Positions 27,828 through 36,651 of a stretch of 64,000 bases of DNA are shown here, in pieces. Numbering within the stretch: the stretch's first letter is position 1; each line of letters begins with the position of its first letter. The notes beneath the pieces are model-generated. The model ran no database searches. It was not told the origin of the DNA and saw nothing but the letters and a program-made list of their open reading frames with translations. A program made the position numbers and the translations under genes. Source of the stretch: Saprospiraceae bacterium (lineage in GTDB: Bacteria; Bacteroidota; Bacteroidia; Chitinophagales; Saprospiraceae); assembly GCA_020628645.1 (NCBI GenBank), contig JAHDES010000016.1, positions 39,547 through 103,546 of the forward strand, read 5' to 3'.

Positions 27828-28739
27828 CTAAGGCAAAACTGCTCCTTTGGATGCTTGCCATAAGTCGTACCAATCCGTTCGATCCATCTGAATCGCTAAT
27901 GCACCGACCGCATCTCTAATCCGTTCAATTTTACTGGTGCCTAAGACGGGTTGTATTCCTGCTGGATGACGCAATAACCATGCAAGCAATAATTGGTCGA
28001 GTTGACAATTGTATTTTTCTTGTAAAGGGCGGGCAACTTGTAAAATTTGATTTAAACGTGGATCTTCTCCAGTTTGAAATAAAGCTCCTCCGCCCAAGGG
28101 GGACCAAGCCATTGGGGGAACGCCTTGTCTTAAGCATTGATCTATTGTACCATCTTCAAATGGATTAAGTGCTAAAATAGAAGCTTCTATTTGATTGGTG
28201 CAAAGGGGAATTTCTTCATTTAATAACTCAAATTGTGAAGGTGTAAAATTGGATACGCCAAAACTTCGTACTTTTCCGGCTTCATATAAATGGAAAATCA
28301 CTTCTGCCACCTCATTCGGATCCATCAAATGATCGGGCCGATGAATCAATAAGACATCAATATAATCGGTAGCTAATTCTTTTAGTGAATTTTCTACAGA
28401 CCATTTAATGTGTTCAGGGCTTGAATCGTACGATTTGATTTTATGATCGGGGCGATTGGCACATACGCGGCGTATTCCACATTTAGTTATTAATTGTAGT
28501 TTAGTACGAAGCGAAGAATTATTTTTTAATACTTTTCCAAAATCTGCTTCTGTGGTATAATCGCCATAAATATCTGCATGATCAAAAGTGGTTAAACCAA
28601 ATTCAATGCTTTCTTCAATGAATTCTTGTAGTTGTTGACTATTCATTTGCGCTCCCCACAAGCCTAAGCGCATCGTACCAACAATAAGGGGAGATAAGTT
28701 TGTTTCTTCTAAATTTGTCATGATTATTTTCTTTGGCAT
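27828..28739 (-). CDS. Aldo/keto reductase (YdhF-like)
   Basis: A 303-aa NADPH-dependent oxidoreductase with the AKR TIM barrel: TFDHADIYGDY (catalytic Asp and Tyr), LLIHRPDHLMDP (catalytic His), FGVSNFTPSQFELL and the cofactor-binding LGTSKIERIRDAV near the C-terminus. The LLIHRPDHLM form resembles E. coli YdhF. The substrate is unknown. A second start six codons later (MTNLEE) is equally plausible. Single gene, divergent from the acyl-CoA ligase. Confidence 0.9.
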   Translation of the reverse strand: MPKKIIMTNLEETNLSPLIVGTMRLGLWGAQMNSQQLQEFIEESIEFGLTTFDHADIYGDYTTEADFGKVLKNNSSLRTKLQLITKCGIRRVCANRPDHKIKSYDSSPEHIKWSVENSLKELATDYIDVLLIHRPDHLMDPNEVAEVIFHLYEAGKVRSFGVSNFTPSQFELLNEEIPLCTNQIEASILALNPFEDGTIDQCLRQGVPPMAWSPLGGGALFQTGEDPRLNQILQVARPLQEKYNCQLDQLLLAWLLRHPAGIQPVLGTSKIERIRDAVGALAIQMDRTDWYDLWQASKGAVLP

Positions 28740-28865
28740 AAAGGTAGAGAGCTATAAGGATAAATTTAGTTTATACTGCCAATTTTTATACTATCAATCA
28801 AATATTATTTGAAGAGCAGACAATTTTTAGTACTTTCAACAAACAAAACAAGACGACCCATTTCA

Positions 28866-30638
28866 ATGGACTTTAACCGACTTTTTGATTTACTTCCTTA
28901 TCAGGCAGCCCATTATGCACAGCCTAAAGCATTTGCTGAGCGTGATGGTAATACATGGCAATATTATAGTACCACAGATGGCTTGGAAATGGTGGAGCAA
29001 ATGAGTGTAGGCTTATTGAACTTAGGAGTACAAGTTGGAGATAAAGTTGGAATATTCACCCAGCATGGAAGTCCGCCATGGAATTTCGTGGATTTTGCAG
29101 TGCAGCAAATAGGAGGAGTGGTCATACCTATACATGCTACTTCTTCTCCAGAAGCGATTCTACACATCATAGAAGAAACGCAATTAAAAATTTGTTTTGT
29201 ACAAAATGAACAATTTGCGGAGCGTATCCAAGAAGCCATCAAATCTAAAGAAGTCCATATTTATACATTTGAATTATCTTCTAAATACCCCCATTGGAAA
29301 AGCATTTTTAAAAAAAGCACATCAAACTATCTTGAAGAAATAAACCATCGTAAAGCTCAAATTACAGAAGATACACTTGCGACCATTATTTATACTTCAG
29401 GAACAACCGCCGAGCCCAAAGGGGTGATGTTATCGCACAAAAATATTATAAGTAATATCAAGGCGATTATTTCTTTAGTACCTATTAATTATCATAAACG
29501 AACCTTTAGTTTTCTTCCATTGAGCCATATTTTCGAACGGATGGTGACCTACACGTATATGGTAGTGGGGGCATCGGTGTATTATATTGATAAAATGGAA
29601 AATATAGTGCCTTGTATTCGTTCTGCAAAGCCACATTATTTTACGAGTGTTCCTCGTTTTTTGGAAAAAGTATATGATACCATTTTAGAACGTGGTGGAG
29701 AACAAGCAGGTTGGAAACGACGCTTATTATTGTGGGCAATTCGGGTAGGAGAGGGCTATGAAAAAAAGCGACTTCGAAATTGGAATTATTGGTTAAAGCA
29801 TCGCTTGGCAGATTTGATTGTATTTCGGAGATGGCGTTATGCCTTGGGCGGACATGTAGAAGGCGTGGTAGTAGGAGCGGCAGCGATGCAGGCGCGATTG
29901 GGGCAGCTTTTTTCAGCAGCAGGGATTGAAGTGCGCGAGGGCTATGGTTTGACGGAGACCTCTCCAGTAGTATCTTTTAATCGCTTTGAACCGGGAGGTT
30001 GTCGTTTTGGTACGGTAGGAATTCCTATTCCAGGGGTAGAGGTGAATATTTTAAATCCAGATGAACGAGGCGAAGGAGAAATTCGGGTAAAAGGCCCGAA
30101 TGTAATGCTAGGCTATTTTCAAAAAGAAGCATTAACGCAAAAGGTCATTAGTCCAGAAGGTTGGTTTCATACAGGAGATGTGGGGTGTATGGTACATAAA
30201 AAGTTTCTACAAATTACAGATCGGAAAAAAGATATTTTTAAAACGAGTCATGGAAAATATGTAGCACCTCAGGAGTTAGAAAATTTATTGAAAGACTCAG
30301 AATTTATCGAACAATGCCTCATTATTGGTTTTCAACGTCCTTTTGTAGCAGCGCTGATTATTCCTAATATGACGATGCTGCACATTTGGTGTGATGAAAA
30401 TAAGGTGCATTGGACATCTCCACAATTTATGGTCATTAATCCTAAAGTAATTCAACATTTTGAGAAACAGCTAGCAATGATTAATGAAAATCTCCCTTCT
30501 CATAAACAGATTAGAAAATTTCTTCTCCTCCATAAAGAATGGACCTTAGAAACGGGCGAGTTAACAGCAACTTATAAGCCTTTGAGAGCCGCTATTTTAG
30601 AAAACAATAAAAAAGAAATTAATAAAATGTATACATGA
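28866..30638 (+). CDS. Long-chain fatty acid--CoA ligase (AMP-forming)
   Basis: A 590-aa enzyme of the ANL superfamily, which activates fatty acids to acyl-CoA through acyl-AMP. Visible motifs are the phosphate loop IIYTSGTTAEPKGV, YGLTETSPV, TGDVG, and ITDRKKDIFKTSHGKYVAPQ with the C-terminal hinge and Lys region. An in-frame TTG at 28809 would add 19 residues, but the ATG at 28866 gives the usual family N-terminus (MDFNRLFDLLPYQ) and is preferred. No other lipid gene is adjacent. Confidence 0.9.
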   Translation: MDFNRLFDLLPYQAAHYAQPKAFAERDGNTWQYYSTTDGLEMVEQMSVGLLNLGVQVGDKVGIFTQHGSPPWNFVDFAVQQIGGVVIPIHATSSPEAILHIIEETQLKICFVQNEQFAERIQEAIKSKEVHIYTFELSSKYPHWKSIFKKSTSNYLEEINHRKAQITEDTLATIIYTSGTTAEPKGVMLSHKNIISNIKAIISLVPINYHKRTFSFLPLSHIFERMVTYTYMVVGASVYYIDKMENIVPCIRSAKPHYFTSVPRFLEKVYDTILERGGEQAGWKRRLLLWAIRVGEGYEKKRLRNWNYWLKHRLADLIVFRRWRYALGGHVEGVVVGAAAMQARLGQLFSAAGIEVREGYGLTETSPVVSFNRFEPGGCRFGTVGIPIPGVEVNILNPDERGEGEIRVKGPNVMLGYFQKEALTQKVISPEGWFHTGDVGCMVHKKFLQITDRKKDIFKTSHGKYVAPQELENLLKDSEFIEQCLIIGFQRPFVAALIIPNMTMLHIWCDENKVHWTSPQFMVINPKVIQHFEKQLAMINENLPSHKQIRKFLLLHKEWTLETGELTATYKPLRAAILENNKKEINKMYT

Positions 30639-30988
30639 GACAGCAATGGTAATGTAAGCTTGTAATTTATGCTGAATTCAGTTTTTCATAGAACATACCT
30701 TTCAAACAAAATCAAATGAATCTAAATTTATCTTTACGAATTCTTTGTTTATCGCCTTTTTAAAGCTAAAAATCCTTTTATCTTTCAAATAAATTTAACT
30801 ATATTTATCAAGAGTAAATACTTGAGTATGAAAAGTGTAGTTGGTAAAGATTATTAACCATTAACAACGGTCAAATAATTAATTCCCGACCCGCCTGAAT
30901 GATCTTCAGATCGGGCAGGTTTTCTTCAAATAGTGAAGAAATAAAAAAAGGGAATTGAATTTTTGACGAATACTAAAACGAATGCCTT
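30639..30988. other. 350-base gene-free stretch
   Basis: The last third is the family A repeat (30866-30977). The rest is A+T-rich with no convincing gene; a 15-codon ORF at 30716-30763 is judged accidental. Confidence 0.5.
30866..30977. repeat. Dispersed palindromic repeat family A, copy 1
   Basis: The outer arms aacggtcaaataattaattc and gggaattgaatttttgac form an imperfect ~17-bp inverted repeat around a variable core that is itself palindromic (cccgacccgcctga / tcagatcgggcagg). A copy with nearly identical arms but a different core is at 54931-55040, and a shorter relative at 7677. The structure resembles REP or MITE-like elements. It ends 12 bases before the CBS protein gene. Confidence 0.7.
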
Positions 30989-31414
30989 ATGATGAATCAA
31001 AAAGTACACGAGATTATGAATCCCACTCCTGTTGTTACCAATCCAACTAAAAATTTGAGGGAACTATCACACGAGATGCTTGATTCAGGCATACAGCAGC
31101 TACCAGTTGTTGATAATGGTAATTTAGTAGGTATTCTCACTACCTATGATATGTGGAAGCAATATGAAAATAGAACGACAGTGGAAGGACTTACGGTAGG
31201 TGATGTGATGAATACACGGATTGTTAAGATTAGACCCAATGATAAGATCGGTACAGCTGCAGAGCTTTTTGCTGATGGAAGATTTAAAACCATTCCTGTT
31301 GTTTCTGAATCTGGAGAATTGAAAGGTACGATTACAGCCTTTGATATTATCAAAAAAGTATTTAATTCAGAATATAGTACCGCTATTTTATATCAAGAGA
31401 AGTTTAACGGGTAA
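30989..31414 (+). CDS. CBS domain pair protein
   Basis: A 141-aa stand-alone pair of CBS domains (residues ~7-65 and ~72-132), each with the usual pattern (PTKNLRELSHEMLDSGIQQL, then VVDNGNLVGILT; NDKIGTAAELFADGRFKTIP, then VVSESGELKGTIT). CBS pairs bind adenosyl ligands and act as energy or ligand sensors; the partner is unknown. It is monocistronic, with the repeat element just upstream and a terminator downstream. ATG at 30989, with a second ATG in the next codon. Confidence 0.88.
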   Translation: MMNQKVHEIMNPTPVVTNPTKNLRELSHEMLDSGIQQLPVVDNGNLVGILTTYDMWKQYENRTTVEGLTVGDVMNTRIVKIRPNDKIGTAAELFADGRFKTIPVVSESGELKGTITAFDIIKKVFNSEYSTAILYQEKFNG

Positions 31415-31440
31415 AATATTCTGTATCACAAATATGGAAT

Positions 31441-31488
31441 GGGGGCAAAAATATGGAAAATTGGAATGTACCAATTATAGCCCCCTTT
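31441..31488. terminator. Terminator hairpin between convergent genes
   Basis: The arms gggggc (31441-31446) and gccccc (31480-31485) enclose a second stem aattgg / ccaatt; a short T run follows. It separates the CBS gene from the convergent gene at 31487. Confidence 0.65.
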
Positions 31489-32311
31489 AATACGCCACTT
31501 CTACATTAAAACCAATACTAAATGGAGGGATTTTCGCCCATACGTCTTGACTTGTGGCGCGAACAATAATGGGTTTGCCAAATAAAGCAAAGGAAAAATC
31601 AAGTCCATCTTCTCCATAATCTTCTATCCATTCCAGCGATACAAAGAAATCTTCCTCTACAATAATATCATATGGACGTAAGTCAACACTCATAATCCCT
31701 TGCTCAATATCCGTTTCTACAAATATGTTTTCTCGAATGATGATCTTATCAGGTTTACCATTTTTAACGGAATAAAAATTGAGGCGAAATTTAATTTTCC
31801 CATAATCATTTTTAGTGATAGAAGCATTGAAGGTTTTTAAGTAGGTCGGTTTATTTCGTTTTGTTCGTATAATGATCCCGATTTCGTTGCCCAATTCGTC
31901 AATTTGGTAACCTCCTGTCATAAAAGTCGAAGTGGTTTTATTTCCCAAAATTTTGGTTTTGGTAAATTCCGAACTTTCTACAATAACTTCTTTTATGATA
32001 CTTGCTTCAGCGTCCATTGGCAGTACTGCGGTTTCGCTTAATTGTTTAGCTAAATCCTCTACTTTAAATTCTAAAGCTTTATACCCAATCATGGATAGGC
32101 GAATAATTTCTTGACTCAAAGAATCCGCTACTGTTAATTTAAATTGACCTTCACTATTTGAGACAGTTCCTACGCCTTTTCCAACCACCCCAATATTGAC
32201 ATAAGCTAAGGCTTCTTGGGTGTTGGAATCAATTAGTTTGCCTGATAAATTAAATTGTGAAAATGCTATTGACCAAGAAAAAGAAAATGCAAGTAGAAGA
32301 ATATATCGCAT
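31487..32311 (-). CDS. Secreted protein with carboxypeptidase-regulatory-like domain
   Basis: A 274-aa protein. Signal peptide residues 1-18 (ending IAFSQ). Residues ~20-95 form a CarboxypepD_reg-like beta sandwich (FNLSGKLIDSNTQEALAYVN onward), the same module found at the N-terminus of SusC/TonB-dependent receptors, but no plug or barrel follows. The remaining ~175 residues are beta-rich and of unknown family. It is probably periplasmic or surface-exposed; function unknown. It starts 56 bases beyond the VOC gene stop on the same strand. Confidence 0.8.
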   Translation of the reverse strand: MRYILLLAFSFSWSIAFSQFNLSGKLIDSNTQEALAYVNIGVVGKGVGTVSNSEGQFKLTVADSLSQEIIRLSMIGYKALEFKVEDLAKQLSETAVLPMDAEASIIKEVIVESSEFTKTKILGNKTTSTFMTGGYQIDELGNEIGIIIRTKRNKPTYLKTFNASITKNDYGKIKFRLNFYSVKNGKPDKIIIRENIFVETDIEQGIMSVDLRPYDIIVEEDFFVSLEWIEDYGEDGLDFSFALFGKPIIVRATSQDVWAKIPPFSIGFNVEVAY

Positions 32312-32367
32312 AATTAGAAAAGTTTATATTATAAAGAGACAACTAACTAGAAGAAAGGTTTGATTGA

Positions 32368-32745
32368 CTAATCTATTCGCCAAGGCGGATTCAGACGATT
32401 CTCCCCTGCATAATATAGGATGAGCTGATTGCCCTCGGGATCTTTTAATCGCGCCTCCCGCCAAAGCCAGCTCTTATCATTCGGCAATTCGTCAAATAAT
32501 AGTCCTTTGTTCAGTAATTCTTCCACATACATATCCAAATCTTTACATTCAAAATACACCCAAACCCCATCTCCTTTGGGTAATGCTTCTACTTGATGAA
32601 TAGAAAAACTAGCCTTTCCATCAGGACAAACAAAACGCGCATAACGCGCATGCGAATGGACAATTAATTGTAGTCCTAGTTTCTTATAAAAAGAAATAGA
32701 CTTGGAAACATCTAAAGACGGAACGGTGATTTGGTTGAGGTTCAT
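32368..32745 (-). CDS. VOC (glyoxalase/bleomycin-resistance) family protein
   Basis: A 125-aa protein with the paired beta-alpha-beta-beta-beta modules of the vicinal oxygen chelate fold: NLNQITVPSLDVSKSISFYK at the start, and KDPEGNQLILYYAG with the metal-ligand-type Glu/Asp near the end. Members include glyoxalase I, dioxygenases and antibiotic-binding proteins; the reaction is unknown here. It starts 9 bases after the stop of the neighbouring esterase on the same strand, so they are probably one operon. Confidence 0.85.
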   Translation of the reverse strand: MNLNQITVPSLDVSKSISFYKKLGLQLIVHSHARYARFVCPDGKASFSIHQVEALPKGDGVWVYFECKDLDMYVEELLNKGLLFDELPNDKSWLWREARLKDPEGNQLILYYAGENRLNPPWRID

Positions 32746-32754
32746 AAAAAATAG

Positions 32755-33618
32755 TTAATGGTTATGTCCAATCCACCTCAAAAAATCAGGGAAAATCTCT
32801 CCCCAAGTTTGAGTCGTATGCGTACCATCTTCGACTTCTACATAATGAATTTGAGAAGATGGAATTCCTTTTTGTTCCAATGCTTTTATAAGATCAAGCG
32901 TATCATCAATCGCATCAATGACACCATTATTATTCCGATCATCTTCTTCATCTTTCGTACCTGTTTGCAACCAAAAACGGAGATGTTGACGGGGAGAAAT
33001 TTTATCATTTTCCACCATCGTATGTACGATTCGATCCGCATCAGGATCTTCTGCTCGAAAGGCTTTTGATCGCCACCAAAATGAACCCGAAAAAACCCCC
33101 ACTTTTCCAAAAAAATCGGGGTGTTGCCACGCCAAATCGAAAGCCGATAATCCACCTAAGGAGAAGCCCGCAATAGTATGATCTTGTGGGGTAGTAGAAA
33201 TGCTAAAATTAGTATGAATAAAGGGGAGTAATTCCTTAGTAATAAATTTAGCATAAGCAGTTGATTGTTGTCCACGATTGGCATAATCCAACTGTTTCGA
33301 TGTACCATATTCTTGTAGGCGATCACCTGCATGAATCGCAACCGCTAAAAGTGGTTTTTCTTTGTAATATTCTTTTAAATGTTGCTCCAATTGAATAGCC
33401 TCCATATCTTGTCCATCGTTTAAAATAAGTAAGGATAAACCTTCATTATTTCTTTGTAGACTCGAACTCGGATAATAGCAATCTACTTCCACTTCACGCC
33501 CTAAGTGAACAGAATGGAATACTTTTTTCAGCTTTTTTACCGAATAATCTATTTTTTTAGGCTTTTTTCTAAAAAAATTACCAAATTTTATTTTGAAAGC
33601 TTGTTTTATTTTTAGCAC
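32755..33618 (-). CDS. Esterase D-type alpha/beta hydrolase
   Basis: A 287-aa hydrolase of the putative esterase family (PF00756; enterochelin esterase Fes / antigen 85 fold). The nucleophile Ser is in the elbow AGFSLGGLSAFD; GTKDEEDD supplies the likely acid and GTHTTQTW the likely catalytic His. GTG start. The N-terminus (~25 residues) is basic and lacks a clear signal peptide. The first gene of a minus-strand pair with the VOC gene. It is divergent from the ATP-grasp operon, whose first gene is also an esterase-type hydrolase; a shared role is a guess. Confidence 0.82.
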   Translation of the reverse strand: MLKIKQAFKIKFGNFFRKKPKKIDYSVKKLKKVFHSVHLGREVEVDCYYPSSSLQRNNEGLSLLILNDGQDMEAIQLEQHLKEYYKEKPLLAVAIHAGDRLQEYGTSKQLDYANRGQQSTAYAKFITKELLPFIHTNFSISTTPQDHTIAGFSLGGLSAFDLAWQHPDFFGKVGVFSGSFWWRSKAFRAEDPDADRIVHTMVENDKISPRQHLRFWLQTGTKDEEDDRNNNGVIDAIDDTLDLIKALEQKGIPSSQIHYVEVEDGTHTTQTWGEIFPDFLRWIGHNH

Positions 33619-33742
33619 CTCTTAAAAAATAATTAATTGTTAAAGCAACTATTTTCAAAATTCTATTTTCTGAAACCTCTTTCTTTCCTTATCGTACGTA
33701 AAATAGCTGATTTGTAAAAAACTGATTATCAAATAGTTTGGC

Positions 33743-33773
33743 TTGATTTTTACAAAATTCTGCTATAATTTTG
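33743..33773 (+). promoter_or_regulatory. Promoter of the ATP-grasp operon
   Basis: A -33-type TTG (33743-33745), 20 bases, then the -7 box TAATTTTG (33766-33773) fit the Bacteroidota housekeeping promoter consensus well. The box ends 50 bases before the first start codon. Confidence 0.6.
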
Positions 33774-33823
33774 CACTCGATTTTCAACACCTATAATTTC
33801 TAATACTCAAAACAATAGCCATC

Positions 33824-34534
33824 TTGAAAGAACAATATGTAAAATGGTATTCACCAAAGTTAGGCAAAGATATGGAAATGCTTGTATTTGGTGACCGTGG
33901 TTATCCACTTGTTATTTTCCCTTCTACAATGGGACGTTATCACGAAAGTAAAGATTTTAAATTAATTGAATCTGTACGCTGGTTTGTCGAACAAGGATTG
34001 GTGCAAATTTATTGCCCCGATAGTATTGATAAATTGAGTTGGTACAATCGTTCTGTTCACCCTTCAGTAAAGGTCTACAATCATACCTGCTACGATCAAA
34101 TGGTACAGCACGAAATCGTAGAAAAAATCCGTTGGAATACAGGTGTTGGAAAAGTAGCTGTTGCTGGGGCAAGTTTTGGTGGTTTTCATGCAACAAATTT
34201 TGCTTTTCGTCACCCTGAGTTAGTGAGCCACTTATTTAACATGAGTGCTGCTTTTGATATCAAATCGTTCATGGATGGACATTATGATGAGAATGTTTAT
34301 TTCAACAATCCTGTAGATTATCTCCCTGGTTTAAATCATCCAGAATTGTACAATATGAAAATCATTTTGGGCACATCGGAATGGGATATTTGTAAAGAAC
34401 CTAACTTCAATATGTCTAACATTCTCCGTTCAAAAGGTGTTGATCATTGGCTTGATTTAAGAGGCTGGAAAAAACACGATTGGCCACTTTGGCGCGAGAT
34501 GTTCCCGCATTATGTTTCAACTATCTGGAATTAA
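33824..34534 (+). CDS. Esterase-family alpha/beta hydrolase, first gene of ATP-grasp cluster
   Basis: A 236-aa protein of the esterase family (PF00756-like). Ser117 lies in the nucleophile elbow AGASFGGFHA; the Asp in GTSEWDICKE and the His in WKKHDWPLW complete a likely triad. It has no signal peptide, so it is cytoplasmic. It starts at TTG, with no good ATG near the conserved N-terminus (KWYSPKLGKDMEMLVFG). It is followed after 70 bases by an ATP-grasp ligase. In such a cluster an esterase could release or trim an ester or amide product or act as an acyl- or aminoacyl-transferase; this is inference. Confidence 0.82.
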   Translation: MKEQYVKWYSPKLGKDMEMLVFGDRGYPLVIFPSTMGRYHESKDFKLIESVRWFVEQGLVQIYCPDSIDKLSWYNRSVHPSVKVYNHTCYDQMVQHEIVEKIRWNTGVGKVAVAGASFGGFHATNFAFRHPELVSHLFNMSAAFDIKSFMDGHYDENVYFNNPVDYLPGLNHPELYNMKIILGTSEWDICKEPNFNMSNILRSKGVDHWLDLRGWKKHDWPLWREMFPHYVSTIWN

Positions 34535-34604
34535 TACTCATAAAAACTAATTGCCAACAGGCACAGTAAACAATTATCAATAGACAATAATCAATCAAAC
34601 GGAA

Positions 34605-35621
34605 ATGAAAAAAATTGGAATCCTCTTTGGACAAGAAAATACCTTCCCTCAAGCATTTGTTAATCGTATTAATGAAAAGAATGTAAAAGGCATTCAAGCA
34701 GAATTCGTTACCGTAGACGAAGTTATGCAAGCTACACCTACTGAATATGCCGTAATCGTAGACCGTATTTCTCAGGATGTACCTTTCTATCGTGCCTATT
34801 TGAAAAATGCAGCAATGTGTGGAACGGCTGTCATCAATAATCCATTTTGGTGGAGTGCTGATGAAAAGTTTTTCAATAACTGTCTCGCAGAAAAAATAGG
34901 CGTGCCTGTTCCAAAAACAGTTTTACTACCTTCTAAAGAAATGCCTATTGACACGAATCACAATTCGTTCCGCAATCTTAAATTTCCAATGGATTGGGAA
35001 AAGATTTATAACTACTTAGGCGGATTTCCATTCTACATGAAGCCTTATGCGGGCGGTGGTTGGAAAAGCGTATACAAAGTAAATAATCCAGAAGAATTAT
35101 TTGCGGCTTACGATGAGACGGGGCATTTAGTGATGATGTTACAAGAAGAGATCGTATTTGATAGCTATTTCCGTTGTTACTGCATTGGTGGAAAAGAGGT
35201 TCGTATTATGCATTATGAGCCACGTAATCCACATCACCTACGTTACCAAGCGAATTTCGACGTACCTAAATCTTTATTAAACAAAATGGAGAAATACGTT
35301 TTGGACTTATGTAAAGGCTTAGGTTATGATTTCAATACAGTAGAATTTGCAGTACGAGATGGCATTCCTTATGCCATCGATTTCTGTAATCCTGCTCCAG
35401 ATGCAGATGTGAATTCTGTAGGTCAAGAAAACTTTGATTGGGTAGTAGAAGCATCTGCAAATTATGCCATCGAACGTGCAAAAGCACAAAAAGATGGACA
35501 AGATAATTTGACTTGGGGGACGTATATCCAAAATGCCTCCAATAAAAAGAAAACGCCAGCTCGCGCAAAAAGTACCACTAAAGCAAAAGCAACTACTCGT
35601 AAAAAAGCGGTAACGGCTTAG
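34605..35621 (+). CDS. ATP-grasp ligase with basic C-terminal tail
   Basis: A 338-aa RimK-like ATP-grasp enzyme. Visible ATP-grasp features are Lys146 in FYMKPYAGGGWKSV with the Gly-rich flap at 150-156, hinge LQEE (179-182), the Arg in YFRCYCIGGKEVR, and metal-binding Glu247 (TVEFAV) plus Asp259/Asn262 (AIDFCNPAPD). Such enzymes join a carboxylate to an amine or thiol through an acyl-phosphate. Residues 313-338 are a Lys/Ala/Thr-rich tail of the histone H1 kind, unusual for this family and possibly for nucleic-acid or polyanion contact. The substrate is unknown. Confidence 0.85.
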   Translation: MKKIGILFGQENTFPQAFVNRINEKNVKGIQAEFVTVDEVMQATPTEYAVIVDRISQDVPFYRAYLKNAAMCGTAVINNPFWWSADEKFFNNCLAEKIGVPVPKTVLLPSKEMPIDTNHNSFRNLKFPMDWEKIYNYLGGFPFYMKPYAGGGWKSVYKVNNPEELFAAYDETGHLVMMLQEEIVFDSYFRCYCIGGKEVRIMHYEPRNPHHLRYQANFDVPKSLLNKMEKYVLDLCKGLGYDFNTVEFAVRDGIPYAIDFCNPAPDADVNSVGQENFDWVVEASANYAIERAKAQKDGQDNLTWGTYIQNASNKKKTPARAKSTTKAKATTRKKAVTA

Positions 35622-35660
35622 TTTTTGTAATTGGATAAAAACTGTCTAAAAGATAATGAT

Positions 35661-35713
35661 CGGAGAAGTTTCCCAACTTCTCCGAAACATATCTAGCGAG
35701 TTTCCAAACTCGC
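35661..35713. repeat. Two adjacent hairpins in operon spacer
   Basis: The perfect stems cggagaagtt / aacttctccg (35661-35684) and gcgagttt / aaactcgc (35696-35713) share the core agttt-cc-aaact. They occupy the 166-base gap between the first ATP-grasp gene and the amidotransferase gene and may reduce or process the downstream message. Confidence 0.6.
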
Positions 35714-35787
35714 AAAATGACTTACGTTATTTTTGATCAGAATAATTTAATTTCCAATTCAACTAATAATTAAACTACACCTTCAGA

Positions 35788-36600
35788 ATGCAACAGTTAA
35801 AACTAGCGATATTAGATTTGTATGGGGGAGAGCCCAACATGGGCATGGCAGCGATTCAAGATATCGTTCGCATTTATGAAGATCAATTTGAGTGGAAGGT
35901 CTTCGATGTACGTGGAAAAGCCGAATTACCTGATTTATCTTATGATATTTTTATCTCTACAGGTGGACCAGGGAGTCCTTTAGATGGAGATGGGCATTGG
36001 GATCGCTTATATTTTGAATGGCTAGAAAAGGTTTGGAATTGGAATACAAAAGATAAAGAAACTAAAAAACATGTTTTCTTTATTTGTCATTCTTTTCAGA
36101 TGGCGTGTCATCATTTTCAAATAGGAGAAGTCAATCAACGAAAATCGCGTTCATATGGAACATTTCCTGTACATAAAACCGATACAGGAAAAAAAGAACC
36201 CTTTTTTCAAACACTCGACAATCCATTTTACGTAGCAGATTTTCGATATTGGCAAGTGGTACAGCCTGATATGGATCGGATGGAAGAGCTAGGAGCAGAA
36301 TTATTACTTTTAGAAAAATTCCGTCCACATGTACCACTGGAACGAGCGATGATGGCAGTGCGCTTTTCCAATGAGATTTTTGGGACACAGTTTCATCCAG
36401 AAGCGTATCCAAAAGGATTATTAGAAGCCTTTTCAAAAGAAGATCGAAAACAAGATATTATTACCAACCACAGTGAGGAGAAATATGTGCAGATGATGGA
36501 CGACATTCGCGATCCTCAAAAGGTGTTAAAAACATACAATACCATTTTACCGACTTTTCTAGAACACGCAATTGAATCATTAACGACTGTTTTGACGTAG
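35788..36600 (+). CDS. Class I glutamine amidotransferase-like protein
   Basis: A 270-aa protein with the GATase I fold. The oxyanion and nucleophile region is STGGPGSPLD (58-67) and FFICHSFQMACH, with Cys100 at the elbow; His203 and Glu205 in FGTQFHPEAYPKG complete the triad, so hydrolysis of an amide (glutamine or a gamma-glutamyl bond) is expected. Stand-alone GATases of this kind either feed ammonia to a partner or act as gamma-glutamyl hydrolases. Its place among three ATP-grasp-type enzymes suggests that it works on their product or supplies their nitrogen; not proven. Confidence 0.85.
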   Translation: MQQLKLAILDLYGGEPNMGMAAIQDIVRIYEDQFEWKVFDVRGKAELPDLSYDIFISTGGPGSPLDGDGHWDRLYFEWLEKVWNWNTKDKETKKHVFFICHSFQMACHHFQIGEVNQRKSRSYGTFPVHKTDTGKKEPFFQTLDNPFYVADFRYWQVVQPDMDRMEELGAELLLLEKFRPHVPLERAMMAVRFSNEIFGTQFHPEAYPKGLLEAFSKEDRKQDIITNHSEEKYVQMMDDIRDPQKVLKTYNTILPTFLEHAIESLTTVLT

Positions 36601-36651
36601 CAATTTTTAGCTGTAAAAATTAAATTTAAAACATTCAAAACCAAGCCCCTT

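Noticed and set aside
30716..30763. A 15-codon Leu-rich ORF that could be a leader peptide
   Set aside because: The next gene is a CBS protein, not leucine biosynthesis, and no promoter or attenuator hairpin is placed correctly.
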